DNA of 28,013 bases from Enterosoma sp964427595 (GCA_964427595.1 CAYRUQ010000017.1:1-28013); one strand, 5' to 3'; counted from the first letter of the stretch, positions 7,888 to 16,360 are shown. Notes: a model not told the origin generated them from the sequence alone. Numbers and translations: made by a program.

Positions 7888-8739
7888 ATGGAAAAAAAGT
7901 TCAAGAAGCAAGACGTTTTCAATCCAGAAAAATTCACTTATTTAGATCAGGACGAGGCTAGAATTTTAAACGAAATGACTCCCCTTGAATTGCGCAAGGG
8001 TGAGAAGATTTATAACCTAGTCTGCCACTATCTCTTCTTAGCCATATCCTTGATGTTCATCATCCTGGCTATCTGCTATGTCTGTCTTTCTTCCAATAAC
8101 TTCTCTACTGATGGTAACTCTGGATTCGGTGTATTAGGTCTTTGTTTCTACATCTTGACCTGCTTAGCTTGGGTCGGATTCTCTTACATCGGTTATAGAT
8201 TCCACAGCAGCTATGACAAAAAGGTCGATGAGAAACTTGAAAGATTACATTTCGCTTCCTATTTCATCTTCATCCCTCTCATCCTCACTACTATCTTCTT
8301 GATTCCTCTCAGATCGGCAGTCCTTGATCAATATGCTAAAAATCATAGCTACTATGGCTATCGTGGTTGGGAAAGTTACTTCTGCCTCGCTCTTGTTTGG
8401 GTTATCGCTATCGTCTTATATGTCTTAAATTGGAAGGCCAGTTCCGCCAAGATGAAGAAAGCCCTCAAGATCACTAACTTCTGTGTCTTAGCCACCGCTT
8501 TCTATCTCCCTCTCTTCTTCCTTCCCATCTTACAACTCACTTACTCTGCTTCTTATTATGGTTCCTACTTGATGATCTTCGCTCCTATCATCATCGATAT
8601 CGGTCTTGTCGTCGGATTATTCTCTAACTCTGCTAGAGGTACTCACTCCGCTTATCACACCATCTTAAATATCGGTGTCATGATGGAACTTCTCTGCTTA
8701 GTCTTCTATGCGATGAATAATGTCAGCAATGTCGCTTAA
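7888..8739 (+). CDS. Hypothetical seven-helix membrane protein
   Basis: A 283-residue integral membrane protein that I do not recognise. A charged N-terminal segment of ~40 residues (lysine-rich start, then YLDQDEARILNEM) is followed by about seven hydrophobic segments: near residues 45-68, 78-105, 110-135, 150-172, 183-207, 213-237 and 245-278. Tyr and Ser are common in the loops (SYYGYRGWESY, SASYYGSY). No signal peptide, cysteine motif or known catalytic motif is visible. GGAGG nine bases before the ATG supports the start. It has its own promoter and a strong terminator follows, so it is a single-gene unit. Confidence 0.7.
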   Translation: MEKKFKKQDVFNPEKFTYLDQDEARILNEMTPLELRKGEKIYNLVCHYLFLAISLMFIILAICYVCLSSNNFSTDGNSGFGVLGLCFYILTCLAWVGFSYIGYRFHSSYDKKVDEKLERLHFASYFIFIPLILTTIFLIPLRSAVLDQYAKNHSYYGYRGWESYFCLALVWVIAIVLYVLNWKASSAKMKKALKITNFCVLATAFYLPLFFLPILQLTYSASYYGSYLMIFAPIIIDIGLVVGLFSNSARGTHSAYHTILNIGVMMELLCLVFYAMNNVSNVA

Positions 8740-8781
8740 TTAAAACGCTAAAAACTGACTGATAACTCTAGAACAAAACTG

Positions 8782-8808
8782 ACCGGAGTAGCGATACTCC
8801 GGTTTTTT
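8782..8808 (+). terminator. Rho-independent terminator
   Basis: Perfect hairpin ACCGGAGTA-GCGA-TACTCCGGT followed directly by six T's (8803-8808). The 8-9 bp GC-rich stem, tetraloop and T-run are textbook; it ends the seven-helix membrane protein unit. Confidence 0.9.
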
Positions 8809-8867
8809 CTTACTCTTATTCTTATTACTTAATAAAAACATTTATATACAAAAATATATATTTCCTT

Positions 8868-8876
8868 TGCTATAAT
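8868..8876 (+). promoter_or_regulatory. Extended -10 promoter of the t6A/asnS operon
   Basis: TGC-TATAAT (TATAAT 8871-8876) is an extended -10 element, which can work without a good -35; none is evident at 17 bp. It lies 37 bases before the ATG at 8914 and is the only strong promoter before the following six tightly spaced genes. Confidence 0.55.
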
Positions 8877-8913
8877 TCACCTAGTAATTTTTGTTACTTT
8901 TCAGGAGGTTTTT

Positions 8914-10395
8914 ATGGAAGACAACAAAGAATTAGATGTCCGTTCTGAAGAAGAAAAAGATATTCAAGAAACTAATAACGATACTAATACTGAAACAAAC
9001 GAAGAGCCTGCTGTTTCTGTAGAGACAGAAGAGGTTGTTGAGAGTCCTGTTTCTACTGAAGAAACTACTGAAGACAATACCTCCATTCAAACTCCTGAAG
9101 AAACTACTGATGTCTCAGCTAACTGGATCGCTGGTACTCCTGATATCACAAATGAAGCCAAAGAAGCTATTGAAGAGATAGAAGCTGACACTGTTCAAGG
9201 TGAATATAACGGAACTCAGAATCTTGAGGAGATGAAGAACTACTTCCATCCTATCAACTACGTCAAGACTTCATCTAGCACGATTGATGAACAAGTCGAA
9301 ACTATCCGTAAGAGCTTCTCATCCAAGTGGACAGCCAATAAGGTTTTCAACATCGCTTCAATCGTAGTGATGTTAGTCTGCTTCGTCGCTGTTTTATTAG
9401 TCGCTTTCTTGATCGATGATGAATCTTTAGCTTGGCTCACTTGGACAGTCATCGGTATCGCCTTAGTCTTGATAATCGCTTGTTTCATCGTGGGCGGTGT
9501 TCTCAATAAGAAGACTAATAAATATGCTGAACAATATCTTGATCAATACGAAGATACGATCAATGGATACACCCTCTCCGGTCTCAACTTAGAAGACACT
9601 TTAATCTGCACTCAAGGACAACTTGATGATCAGCTCGTCATCCAATCCCACTGTTTCACCAACATCTCTTCTATCTCATCTCGTGGTGTTGTTTTAGCTA
9701 AGAGAAACGGACACGAATATTCTTCTGGTGAAGCTGCTGTCATCGTCCCTACCATCACTATTGATGATGCTAATAAAACACCTACTGATTACATCGGTTT
9801 AGATGGTGAACCTTATTTCTTTGATGAAAGTGAACCTCTGACCGATACTTCCACTATTGAATTAAATGGTGCTGATATGACGATGATCGACACCGAGTTA
9901 GCGGGTGAAAGTGAAGGTAAGAAAGCGAAGAAAAACAATTTCTCAAACAATCAGCCCACTGGAACTAACACTGGTTTATATGGAAGATTCTATAGCTATG
10001 ATGCTAAAGTCTCCCATAAAGAAGCTATCATCATCGCCATCATGGGTATCAAAGCTCATACTTATCTTCCTGATTACCTCACCGGTTTCACTCCTGTTAA
10101 AGTCCCTGGACTCAAACATAACATCGTCATCTATGCTGCTGATATCTCTCAATCAGCTAAATTCTTCGATGAAGAAGGTGTGAGACTTCTTAACAACATC
10201 CCAGTCAACACCGTCGTTTATAGTCACTTCCTCTCGATCAATTCCTATGGTATGAAATGCGGAATGAACCTCTCTGATGACATCATGGAACTTCCTTTAA
10301 ATAGAATCGAACACTTAGGAAGCTATGACCTTCTTAAAGACGCCACGGAAGCTGTCTTCGCTTACTTCGATTACGTCGAATCTAAGAAGGCTTAA
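8914..10395 (+). CDS. Hypothetical two-helix membrane protein with acidic N-terminus (possibly DUF3137-like)
   Basis: 493 residues, strong AGGAGG site. Residues 1-~100 are very acidic and low in complexity (Glu, Thr, Asp, Val, Asn), without a signal peptide. Two adjacent hydrophobic helices follow at about 145-168 and 173-194 (IASIVVMLVCFVAVLLVAFL; VIGIALVLIIACFIVGGVL), then a ~300-residue soluble domain that should face the same side as the N-terminus. Its end (GLYGRFYSYDAK..., FDEEGVRLLNNIPVNTVVYS) loosely resembles DUF3137-type proteins; this is weak. The gene leads the operon and its stop is one base from the tsaE ATG, so it is co-transcribed with t6A synthesis genes. Function unknown; the position may be only a shared promoter. 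Confidence 0.6.
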   Translation: MEDNKELDVRSEEEKDIQETNNDTNTETNEEPAVSVETEEVVESPVSTEETTEDNTSIQTPEETTDVSANWIAGTPDITNEAKEAIEEIEADTVQGEYNGTQNLEEMKNYFHPINYVKTSSSTIDEQVETIRKSFSSKWTANKVFNIASIVVMLVCFVAVLLVAFLIDDESLAWLTWTVIGIALVLIIACFIVGGVLNKKTNKYAEQYLDQYEDTINGYTLSGLNLEDTLICTQGQLDDQLVIQSHCFTNISSISSRGVVLAKRNGHEYSSGEAAVIVPTITIDDANKTPTDYIGLDGEPYFFDESEPLTDTSTIELNGADMTMIDTELAGESEGKKAKKNNFSNNQPTGTNTGLYGRFYSYDAKVSHKEAIIIAIMGIKAHTYLPDYLTGFTPVKVPGLKHNIVIYAADISQSAKFFDEEGVRLLNNIPVNTVVYSHFLSINSYGMKCGMNLSDDIMELPLNRIEHLGSYDLLKDATEAVFAYFDYVESKKA

Positions 10396-10396
10396 T

Positions 10397-10837
10397 ATGA
10401 TCTCTTTTCAACTATCGCTCAACGATTTAAATGATACAAAACTAGCAGCTAGCAAACTCTTCTCTAGCCTCAAAGGTGGAGAAGTGATTTTAGCAAGCGG
10501 TGACTTAGGTTGTGGAAAGACGACTTTCTTTCAGTTTTTAGGAAAGGAAGCCGGTGTTAAAAGAAATATCAACTCTCCTACTTTCAACTTGTTGAAGATT
10601 TATAAAGGTGATCACTTCACTTTCTATCACGCTGATTATTACCGCTTAGAAGACGCTTCTGAAGAGAGTAAGGACGTCGGCCTTGAAGAAGTTATCGGTG
10701 AAGAGAATATCATCACTTATATCGAATGGCCTGAATTCGCAAGCAAATCAATACTTAACCACCATCCACAAATCAGACTCAATTTCTCCTATGAAGGAGA
10801 AGGAAGAAAACTGGTGATCGAAGATGAAAGAGAATAG
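10397..10837 (+). CDS. tsaE: tRNA t6A37 threonylcarbamoyladenosine biosynthesis ATPase TsaE
   Basis: A 146-residue P-loop ATPase with GDLGCGKT (35-42), the typical INSPTFNLLKIY and DYYRLED segments, and a C-terminal IIEW-like ITYIEWPE. TsaE drives the TsaB-TsaD complex that adds threonylcarbamoyl to A37 of ANN-decoding tRNAs. I use the ATG at 10397, which has AGAAGG six bases upstream and gives the family's usual length; an earlier ATG in the same frame lies deep inside the preceding gene. Its end overlaps tsaB by 14 bases. Confidence 0.92.
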   Translation: MISFQLSLNDLNDTKLAASKLFSSLKGGEVILASGDLGCGKTTFFQFLGKEAGVKRNINSPTFNLLKIYKGDHFTFYHADYYRLEDASEESKDVGLEEVIGEENIITYIEWPEFASKSILNHHPQIRLNFSYEGEGRKLVIEDERE

Positions 10838-11423
10838 AAAAATCAGTTTATTTATCAATAGTGCTACTAAAGCTACTCAAATCGGCGTTAGTGATTCTAT
10901 CAAGAAAGAAAGTTTCACATTAGATGATCCTAAAAAGACGCTCGAAGAAGCTCTTCTTGCTGTTAATAGCGTCTTAGAGAGATTATCTGTGAGACTTGCA
11001 GATGTGGATGCTTTCTATCTTCTTCTAGGCCCTGGTTCTAACACTGGTATCCGTTTAGGATTGACTATCCCGAGAACTATCTACGCCTTCAATAACAAGA
11101 TTCAACTCTTCGGCCTTCCTACTTTAGATCTCTATCAAATGGTTGATAAAGACGCTGTGCCTGTCTTATCTGATAGAAACGGAAATCTCTTCATCAAAGA
11201 TGAACAAGGAACTAGAAGAATCGAGAAAGATGAAGTCTCTTCTTTAGATTCTTCTTTATCTTACGTCGTTGAAAGTGCTGATAAAAAAGCTATTGAAGAA
11301 CTATCTTCTTATAAGGTCATCAAGATAGACGTCTTAGATGAGATGATGAAAAACGTATCTTCCTTCAAAGATTATTCAAACAAAGAAGAAGAATTTCTTC
11401 CTCTTTACACGCAAGAGATATGA
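10824..11423 (+). CDS. tsaB: t6A biosynthesis dimerisation protein TsaB
   Basis: 199 residues of the ASKHA fold, with the family's GPGSxTGIRxG signature as GPGSNTGIRLG (69-79); the usual F after S is N. TsaB has no full active site and instead holds TsaD in the t6A-forming complex. The C-terminal part is short and diverged, which is common in Firmicutes. It overlaps tsaE by 14 bases and rimI by the four bases ATGA, consistent with coupled translation of the complex members. Confidence 0.9.
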   Translation: MKENRKISLFINSATKATQIGVSDSIKKESFTLDDPKKTLEEALLAVNSVLERLSVRLADVDAFYLLLGPGSNTGIRLGLTIPRTIYAFNNKIQLFGLPTLDLYQMVDKDAVPVLSDRNGNLFIKDEQGTRRIEKDEVSSLDSSLSYVVESADKKAIEELSSYKVIKIDVLDEMMKNVSSFKDYSNKEEEFLPLYTQEI

Positions 11424-11848
11424 AAGAGTTTAAAAAACTGACTTCAGATTCTCTTATACAAGAAGCTATCTCTCTTTCTGAATCTATCTTTCATCATTCT
11501 TCTTGGTCTTCTTCTATCAAATCAGGATATGCTTCTATCTACGGATTAGTTGAAGAAAAACTTCTCGGATTCATCGTCATATATGATGAATTTCCAGAGG
11601 CTGAGATCGGATTCATCGCTGTATCAAAAGAAAAAAGAAAAGAAGGAAATGGAACTCTCCTTCTTAAAGAGACTCTCAACTTGCTTACCAAGTCTAATTA
11701 CAAAAGAATTCTTCTTGAGGTGAGAGAATCAAATAAAGATGCTAAAAGCCTTTATGAAAAAACTGGGTTTAATCTCTACTTCATCAGAAAAGGTTATTAT
11801 GAAAACAACGAAGACGCTTACTGTTATGATAAGGAGCTAGGTAAATGA
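11420..11848 (+). CDS. rimI: GNAT acetyltransferase, RimI-like
   Basis: A 142-residue GNAT protein. The acetyl-CoA-binding motif A reads EIGFIAVSKEKRKEGNGTLLL (R-K-E-G-N-G), followed by LLEVRESNKDAKSLYEKTGF and a C-terminal RKGYYENNEDAYCYDKEL that fits RimI. RimI acetylates the N-terminal alanine of ribosomal protein S18 in E. coli; in Firmicutes a rimI-like gene commonly sits between tsaB and tsaD, as here. ATGA overlaps join it to both neighbours. The exact acetylation target is inferred from position and similarity. Confidence 0.85.
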   Translation: MKEFKKLTSDSLIQEAISLSESIFHHSSWSSSIKSGYASIYGLVEEKLLGFIVIYDEFPEAEIGFIAVSKEKRKEGNGTLLLKETLNLLTKSNYKRILLEVRESNKDAKSLYEKTGFNLYFIRKGYYENNEDAYCYDKELGK

Positions 11849-12873
11849 GCGATAAAGATGAAGTCATACTAGCCATTGAGACTAGCTGCGATGAAACAGC
11901 GGTGGCTATCTTAAAAAACGGAGATGAATTACTAGTCAATTCCATCAACACACAAATTGAGGAACACACTCGTTTTGGAGGTGTTTATCCAGAATTAGCT
12001 AGCCGTTTACATTTAAAGAACATCACTGGCATCTTATCTTATGCCTTCTCTTTAAGAGGCTTTGATTATAAAAGCATCACTCATGTTGCAGTCACTGCTG
12101 GCCCTGGTCTTCCCGGTGCTTTACAAATCGGGAATATGGCCGCTAAGACGATAGCTTCTTATCTAGAAGTTCCACTCATTCAAGTTCATCATCTAGCTGG
12201 TCATATCTACGCCAATGAGTTTGTCTCCAAGTTCAATTATCCTCTGTTAGCTTTGATCGTCTCTGGTGGTAATACCGAACTTGTTTATATCCCTGAGAAG
12301 ATGAGATTTGAGATCATCGGTGAGACGATGGATGATGCAGTCGGAGAAGCTTTAGATAAAGTCGCTCGTGAACTCGATCTTCCTTATCCAGGTGGAGTCG
12401 CTATTGATAGACTCACTAAAGATCAAGATGATATAGAAATCTTCGCTCTTCCTCATGTCAAGACTGAGGGTTATTCATTTTCGTTCTCTGGTTTAAAATC
12501 ACACTTAGTCAGAGAAATTAGAAAAGAGAAAGAAGCAAGCGAAAATGGTAAACTTTCTCTTGATAGAGTGAAAAGCATCGCTTTATCAGCGGAAGTCGGT
12601 TTCATGAATCAACTCCTTGATAAGACTTACAAAGCTGCTCTTGATTTAAATGTTAAACAAGTCGTCATCGGTGGTGGTGTCTCAGCTAACTCTTATTTAA
12701 GAAAGAAAGCAGATGAGAAATTTAAAGGTACTGATATCGATATCTTGATACCACCTCTATGGTGCACGACTGATAATGCGGCTATGATCGCTAAATGTGC
12801 TCACCATTTGATAGAGATAGGAAGATATGCACCCTTAAATTGCACCAGTTATCCTGATTTGGAATTAGAATGA
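11845..12873 (+). CDS. tsaD: tRNA N6-adenosine threonylcarbamoyltransferase TsaD
   Basis: 342 residues, normal length. ASKHA ATPase core with ETSCDETAVAIL (12-23), the iron-binding HxxxH as H116 and H120 in VHHLAGHIYANEF, VSGGNTELVY, GETMDDAVGEALDKVAR, GGGVSANSYLR and CTDNAAMIA. It transfers the threonylcarbamoyl group to A37 of tRNA. The starting ATG overlaps the rimI stop. With tsaB and tsaE in the same operon only TsaC/Sua5, which makes the precursor, is missing from the window. Confidence 0.96.
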   Translation: MSDKDEVILAIETSCDETAVAILKNGDELLVNSINTQIEEHTRFGGVYPELASRLHLKNITGILSYAFSLRGFDYKSITHVAVTAGPGLPGALQIGNMAAKTIASYLEVPLIQVHHLAGHIYANEFVSKFNYPLLALIVSGGNTELVYIPEKMRFEIIGETMDDAVGEALDKVARELDLPYPGGVAIDRLTKDQDDIEIFALPHVKTEGYSFSFSGLKSHLVREIRKEKEASENGKLSLDRVKSIALSAEVGFMNQLLDKTYKAALDLNVKQVVIGGGVSANSYLRKKADEKFKGTDIDILIPPLWCTTDNAAMIAKCAHHLIEIGRYAPLNCTSYPDLELE

Positions 12874-12889
12874 TACAAGGAGAAAGAAT

Positions 12890-14272
12890 ATGGAAATTAA
12901 AGAGATCTTGAGTGTCAAAGACATCTTAAACAAAGTCAAAGAAAATCCTGATGAATTAGAAGGAAAAGAGATCACTCTCGGCGGTTTTGTTAAGAATAAT
13001 CGTTCTTCTAAATCAGTCGGTTTTCTCCTTGTCAATGATGGAAGCTGTTTTGAAAACCTGCAAGTCGTTTACCCCGGTAATGATGAAAAAGCTCTAGCTA
13101 TTAGACTCGGTTGTTCAGTCATCGTCAAAGGTAAGCTTCATCTCACTCCTAATGCTCCTCAACCTATCGAATTAGAAGCTAGTGAGACTACATTAGTCGG
13201 AGATATCGCTGATGATTTTCCTCTTCAGAAGAAACAGATGTCGTTTGAGTACTTAAGAACGATTCCTCAGTGGAGAATGAAGACTAACACTTTCAATGCA
13301 GTCTTTAGAATCAGAAACTCCCTTTCTTATCATATTCATGAATATTTCCATCAGAATGGATACTACTGGATTCACACTCCTATTTTGACGGCTAATGATT
13401 GTGAAGGAGAAGGTCAAACCTTCAATGTCGCTTCTGATTTCAAGCATCCTGAAGAGTTCTTCAGAAAAGATAATGTCCACTTGACCGTCTCTGGTCAACT
13501 CCATGTTGAACCTTTCGCTTTATGCTATGGAAAGACTTATACTTTCGGTCCTACTTTCCGAGCTGAAAAATCAAATACCGTCAGACATGCCGCTGAATTC
13601 TGGATGATCGAACCTGAAGTAGCTTGGGCTCATCTTAGTGACATCATGGACATCATGGAAGACTTCTTAAAACAGGTGGTTAAGAAAACGATTGAAGAAT
13701 GTCCTGGTGATATCGCCTTCTTTGAAAAGAGAATCGATACTTCTTTAAAACAGAGACTTGATGATTTCATCAACAAGCCTTTCGCTCGTGTCACTTATAA
13801 AAAAGCTATCGAGATTTTGAAAAAGGCTGTTAAAGATGGTCATCACTTCGAAGTTGATAACATCGAATTCGGCCTTGATTTAGGAAGTGAGCATGAGAAA
13901 TATCTCACCGAAGTCCACTATAAGAGACCGGTCTTCTTAACTGATTATCCTAAAGATATCAAAGCTTTCTATATGAAGCAAAACGATGATAACCAAACAG
14001 TCGGTGCTGTCGACCTTTTAGTCCCGTTCATCGGTGAGCTTTGCGGTGGTAGTGAAAGAGAGACTGATTACGACAAACTCCTCGCTAGAATGAATGAACT
14101 CGATATGAAAATCGATGCTTACCAATGGTATCTCGATTTGAGAAAGAACGGCTCGATGCCTCACTCCGGTTTCGGATTAGGATTTGAAAGATTAGTCATG
14201 CTGGTCACCGGTATGCAGAACATCAGAGATACTCTTCCTTATCCTCGCTGCTACCGTGATATGATGTTTTGA
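12890..14272 (+). CDS. asnS: Asparaginyl-tRNA synthetase
   Basis: 460 residues, class II synthetase of the Asp/Asn/Lys group. An N-terminal OB-fold anticodon-binding domain (~25-105) is followed by the catalytic core with motif 2 PTFRAEKSNTVRHAAEFWMIEPE (from ~221), GGSERETDYDKL, and motif 3 SGFGLGFERLVM (426-437). The motif 2 and GGSERE patterns fit AsnRS rather than AspRS. AAGGAG eight bases before the ATG supports the start. It lies 16 bases after tsaD, at the end of the operon; both products serve tRNAs but no direct link is implied. Confidence 0.93.
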   Translation: MEIKEILSVKDILNKVKENPDELEGKEITLGGFVKNNRSSKSVGFLLVNDGSCFENLQVVYPGNDEKALAIRLGCSVIVKGKLHLTPNAPQPIELEASETTLVGDIADDFPLQKKQMSFEYLRTIPQWRMKTNTFNAVFRIRNSLSYHIHEYFHQNGYYWIHTPILTANDCEGEGQTFNVASDFKHPEEFFRKDNVHLTVSGQLHVEPFALCYGKTYTFGPTFRAEKSNTVRHAAEFWMIEPEVAWAHLSDIMDIMEDFLKQVVKKTIEECPGDIAFFEKRIDTSLKQRLDDFINKPFARVTYKKAIEILKKAVKDGHHFEVDNIEFGLDLGSEHEKYLTEVHYKRPVFLTDYPKDIKAFYMKQNDDNQTVGAVDLLVPFIGELCGGSERETDYDKLLARMNELDMKIDAYQWYLDLRKNGSMPHSGFGLGFERLVMLVTGMQNIRDTLPYPRCYRDMMF

Positions 14273-14274
14273 CC

Positions 14275-14280
14275 TATAAT
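14275..14280 (+). promoter_or_regulatory. -10 box abutting a start codon (possible leaderless transcript)
   Basis: A perfect TATAAT at 14275-14280 lies only nine bases before the ATG at 14290. Transcription from it would start about at 14287-14288, leaving a leader of two or three bases. No good -35 is seen, so the call is tentative. Confidence 0.35.
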
Positions 14281-14289
14281 ATTTAGGAT

Positions 14290-14547
14290 ATGGCCAAAAA
14301 AGAGTCAAAAACTGCTGAACAGACAAACGAAGAAATTAAGGACACAGAAGAGACTAAAAAATCTTCTGGCACGATTGCCAGGGCAATCGCTGTCTTGGTC
14401 GCTATTTTCTTCATCGTTTTAACCTTCATCGCCATCATCATGGTCTTCCTTCCTGATGATGATTCAGAAGCCAATGACGATACTGCTTATATTGCTCAAG
14501 AAGTAGTGAGAATTGAGGACTTCAATTATAGTGAATTTGATATTTGA
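14290..14547 (+). CDS. Small single-pass membrane protein
   Basis: 85 residues: a hydrophilic Lys/Glu/Thr-rich N-terminus (1-28), one strong helix at about 29-53 (ARAIAVLVAIFFIVLTFIAIIMVFL), and an acidic tail (DDDSEANDDTAYIAQEVVRIEDFNY...). With no signal sequence before the helix, orientation is uncertain. AGGA lies only one base before the ATG, so a normal ribosome-binding site is lacking. It falls between asnS and galE on the same strand. I do not recognise a family; it is probably a real gene because of the clear helix and clean start and stop. Confidence 0.6.
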   Translation: MAKKESKTAEQTNEEIKDTEETKKSSGTIARAIAVLVAIFFIVLTFIAIIMVFLPDDDSEANDDTAYIAQEVVRIEDFNYSEFDI

Positions 14548-14600
14548 GTTCATTTAAAAGAGATTGAGTTTAATAAGGGTTTAATTTTAAAGGAGGCAAT

Positions 14601-15731
14601 ATGGTCGAGGGTAGCATTTTAGTCACAGGCGGAGCAGGTTATATCGGCTCTCATGCAGTTAGACAACTAGTCAAAGCAGGCTTTGATGTCATCGTCATCG
14701 ACAATCTCTCTACCGGACATATCGATGCCGTCGATAAGAAAGCGAGACTCGTCATCGGTGATGTCAGAGATCTTAAACTTCTCAACTCACTCTTCTCTAA
14801 AAACCGCATCGTCGGTGTCATGCAGTTTGCTGGTAAGATCATCGTCCCGGAATCTGTCTCTCATCCCTTAAGTTATTTTGATGATAATCTCTCAGCTGTT
14901 GTCTCTATCTTAAGAGCGATGAAGACTTATGGATGTAAGAATATCGTCTTCTCTTCAACAGCTGCTGTTTATGGCTCTTCCGATTCACCAGCTATCACTG
15001 AAGATGCTCCTCTTCATCCTGAATCTCCTTATGGTTTCTCTAAATTAGCAGCTGAACACCTAATCTGTGATTGTGAGAAAGCTTATGGTATCAAACACTG
15101 CATCTTCCGTTACTTCAATGTCGCTGGTGCTAGCGAAGATGGTAGCATCGGTGAGGCTCACCCGGTTGAGACTCATATCATCCCGGTCACTGTTGAAGCT
15201 GCTTTAAGCGGAAGACAGATGCAGATTTATGGAAATGATTACAAAACTAGAGATGGAACTAATTTGAGAGATTATATTCATGTCCTCGATTTAGCTGATG
15301 CTCATGTCTTAGGTATGAAGATGCTCTTAGAAGGTGGTAATTCTGAAATCATCAACCTCGGATCAGAAAGCGGATATACCAACAAAGAGATCGTCGAGAC
15401 GGTTGGCGAAGTTACCGGTCATCCAGTCAACTGGGTCTATGGTCCTAGAAGACCAGGTGATGCTGATTCTATCGTCGCTGCTAATGAAAAAGCTAAAGCT
15501 GTCTTAGGTTGGTATCCTAAGAGAGATCTCAAATCGATGATTGAAAGTGATGTCAACTGGAGAAACCTCCATCCTAATCTCTATGGAAGAAAGAAGAACA
15601 AGCTCACAAAAGAACAGAAAGCTCAGCTTCTTGTCATCACTCCTTCCGCTAACGCCTCTCCGTTATATGAAGAGATTGAAAACGAAGATCGTTCTCGTTT
15701 AAAGAAACTTCAAAAAGAAAATAATCTTTGA
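14601..15731 (+). CDS. galE: UDP-glucose 4-epimerase
   Basis: Short-chain dehydrogenase-type epimerase that interconverts UDP-glucose and UDP-galactose using NAD. GGAGYIG (10-16) binds NAD; SSTAAVYG (118-125) carries the Ser/Thr, and Y144-xxx-K148 in YGFSK is the catalytic pair. RDYIHVLDLADAH and GRRPGDADSI-like RRPGDADSIVAA sit where expected. At 376 residues it is about 45 longer than usual; the added C-terminus (~323-376) is Lys/Asn/Glu-rich and polar, of unknown use. AAAGGAGG four bases before the ATG sets the start. It may supply sugar donors for glycolipids or surface glycans. Confidence 0.92.
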   Translation: MVEGSILVTGGAGYIGSHAVRQLVKAGFDVIVIDNLSTGHIDAVDKKARLVIGDVRDLKLLNSLFSKNRIVGVMQFAGKIIVPESVSHPLSYFDDNLSAVVSILRAMKTYGCKNIVFSSTAAVYGSSDSPAITEDAPLHPESPYGFSKLAAEHLICDCEKAYGIKHCIFRYFNVAGASEDGSIGEAHPVETHIIPVTVEAALSGRQMQIYGNDYKTRDGTNLRDYIHVLDLADAHVLGMKMLLEGGNSEIINLGSESGYTNKEIVETVGEVTGHPVNWVYGPRRPGDADSIVAANEKAKAVLGWYPKRDLKSMIESDVNWRNLHPNLYGRKKNKLTKEQKAQLLVITPSANASPLYEEIENEDRSRLKKLQKENNL

Positions 15732-15738
15732 TATTTCT

Positions 15739-15780
15739 AAGGGCTATTGAGTATCTCTAGTTAAGCGATAGCCCTTTTAT
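15739..15780 (+). terminator. Rho-independent terminator of galE
   Basis: AAGGGCTATTG (15739-15749) pairs with CGATAGCCCTT (15766-15776) over eleven pairs with one G-T, enclosing a 16-base loop, and is followed by TTTAT. It lies just after the galE stop. Confidence 0.75.
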
Positions 15781-16177
15781 TCTGCTTATTAATTTCAACT
15801 CTATGCACAAATATGGTTGAAAAGGAAAATATCAATCCACTGATTTATCTTTATGTTCACTCTGACCAAGATGAACAAACCATAAAGAGTTATCAAATAT
15901 TTCCGGTTGATTTGCAAACTAAAAGGTTTATTACTTTACATAAAGTTTTGTAAGAACATCTATGTGGTTTGAGGTGCTGAAATCGGTTTCATAAAATTGA
16001 CTGGTTTTAATGATTTTCTAAGAAAATAAAAGGTTTTTATAGAAAAAGACTAATTTTGTCTTAGTTTTTACCATTTTGAATATGAATCATCAATTTTTAG
16101 AATCTGTAAATATAACGAAAATTTTAAAATAATGAGTTGCAATGAAAAACCCTTAATATTTAAACTATAGCCGTAGA
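15781..16177. other. AT-rich spacer before the lysine riboswitch
   Basis: About 400 bases between the galE terminator and the riboswitch. Apart from a 46-codon frame at 15813-15953 it holds no clear gene, and it is much richer in A+T than the genes around it. A TTGCAA at 16137-16142 could be the -35 of the transporter operon, but no well-spaced -10 follows, so I do not call the promoter. Confidence 0.5.
15813..15953 (+). CDS. Possible 46-residue small protein or gene remnant
   Basis: ATG to TAA, beginning MVEKENINPLIYLYVHSDQD and ending ITLHKVL. The composition looks protein-like (balanced charges, alternating hydrophobics), unlike the surrounding AT-rich DNA. There is no Shine-Dalgarno sequence upstream and no recognised domain. 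It could be a small gene, the remains of a longer one, or chance. Confidence 0.25.
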   Translation: MVEKENINPLIYLYVHSDQDEQTIKSYQIFPVDLQTKRFITLHKVL

Positions 16178-16342
16178 TTGTAGATAGAGGTGCGATCAAG
16201 ATTAGTAACTGGTCGAGGAGGCATCCTTTGAAACCAGTGAAAGGTGAGATCGCCGAAACAGTACTGAGGCATCAGTCCTGATTGGGCCATGGGAAAATAT
16301 CCTTATGGACTCCTGAAGTAACATTCAGAGGCGCTATCGATG
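16178..16342 (+). ncRNA. Lysine riboswitch (L-box)
   Basis: The conserved core is plain: P1 GATAG (16183-16187) with CTATC (16334-16338), the AGAGGTGCG strand, an AGTA (16204-16207) beside a stem ACTGGT/ACCAGT (16208-16213, 16233-16238), AAGGTGAGATCGCCGAA (16241-16257), a CCAT/ATGG stem (16287-16290, 16305-16308) and CTGAA/TTCAG (16313-16317, 16324-16328) before the closing strand. A terminator hairpin follows at 16361-16400. When lysine binds, P1 forms and transcription should stop; this predicts that the importer genes downstream are expressed only when lysine is low. Confidence 0.93.
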
Positions 16343-16360
16343 TATATCCCTAAGAGAGTT

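Noticed and set aside
10325..10396. Upstream ATG that would extend TsaE by 24 residues into the previous gene
   Set aside because: TsaE proteins start close to the ATG at 10397, which has a good AGAAGG site.
15781..16170. A mobile element or tRNA in the long spacer
   Set aside because: No terminal repeats, transposase remains, cloverleaf or conserved tRNA boxes could be found.
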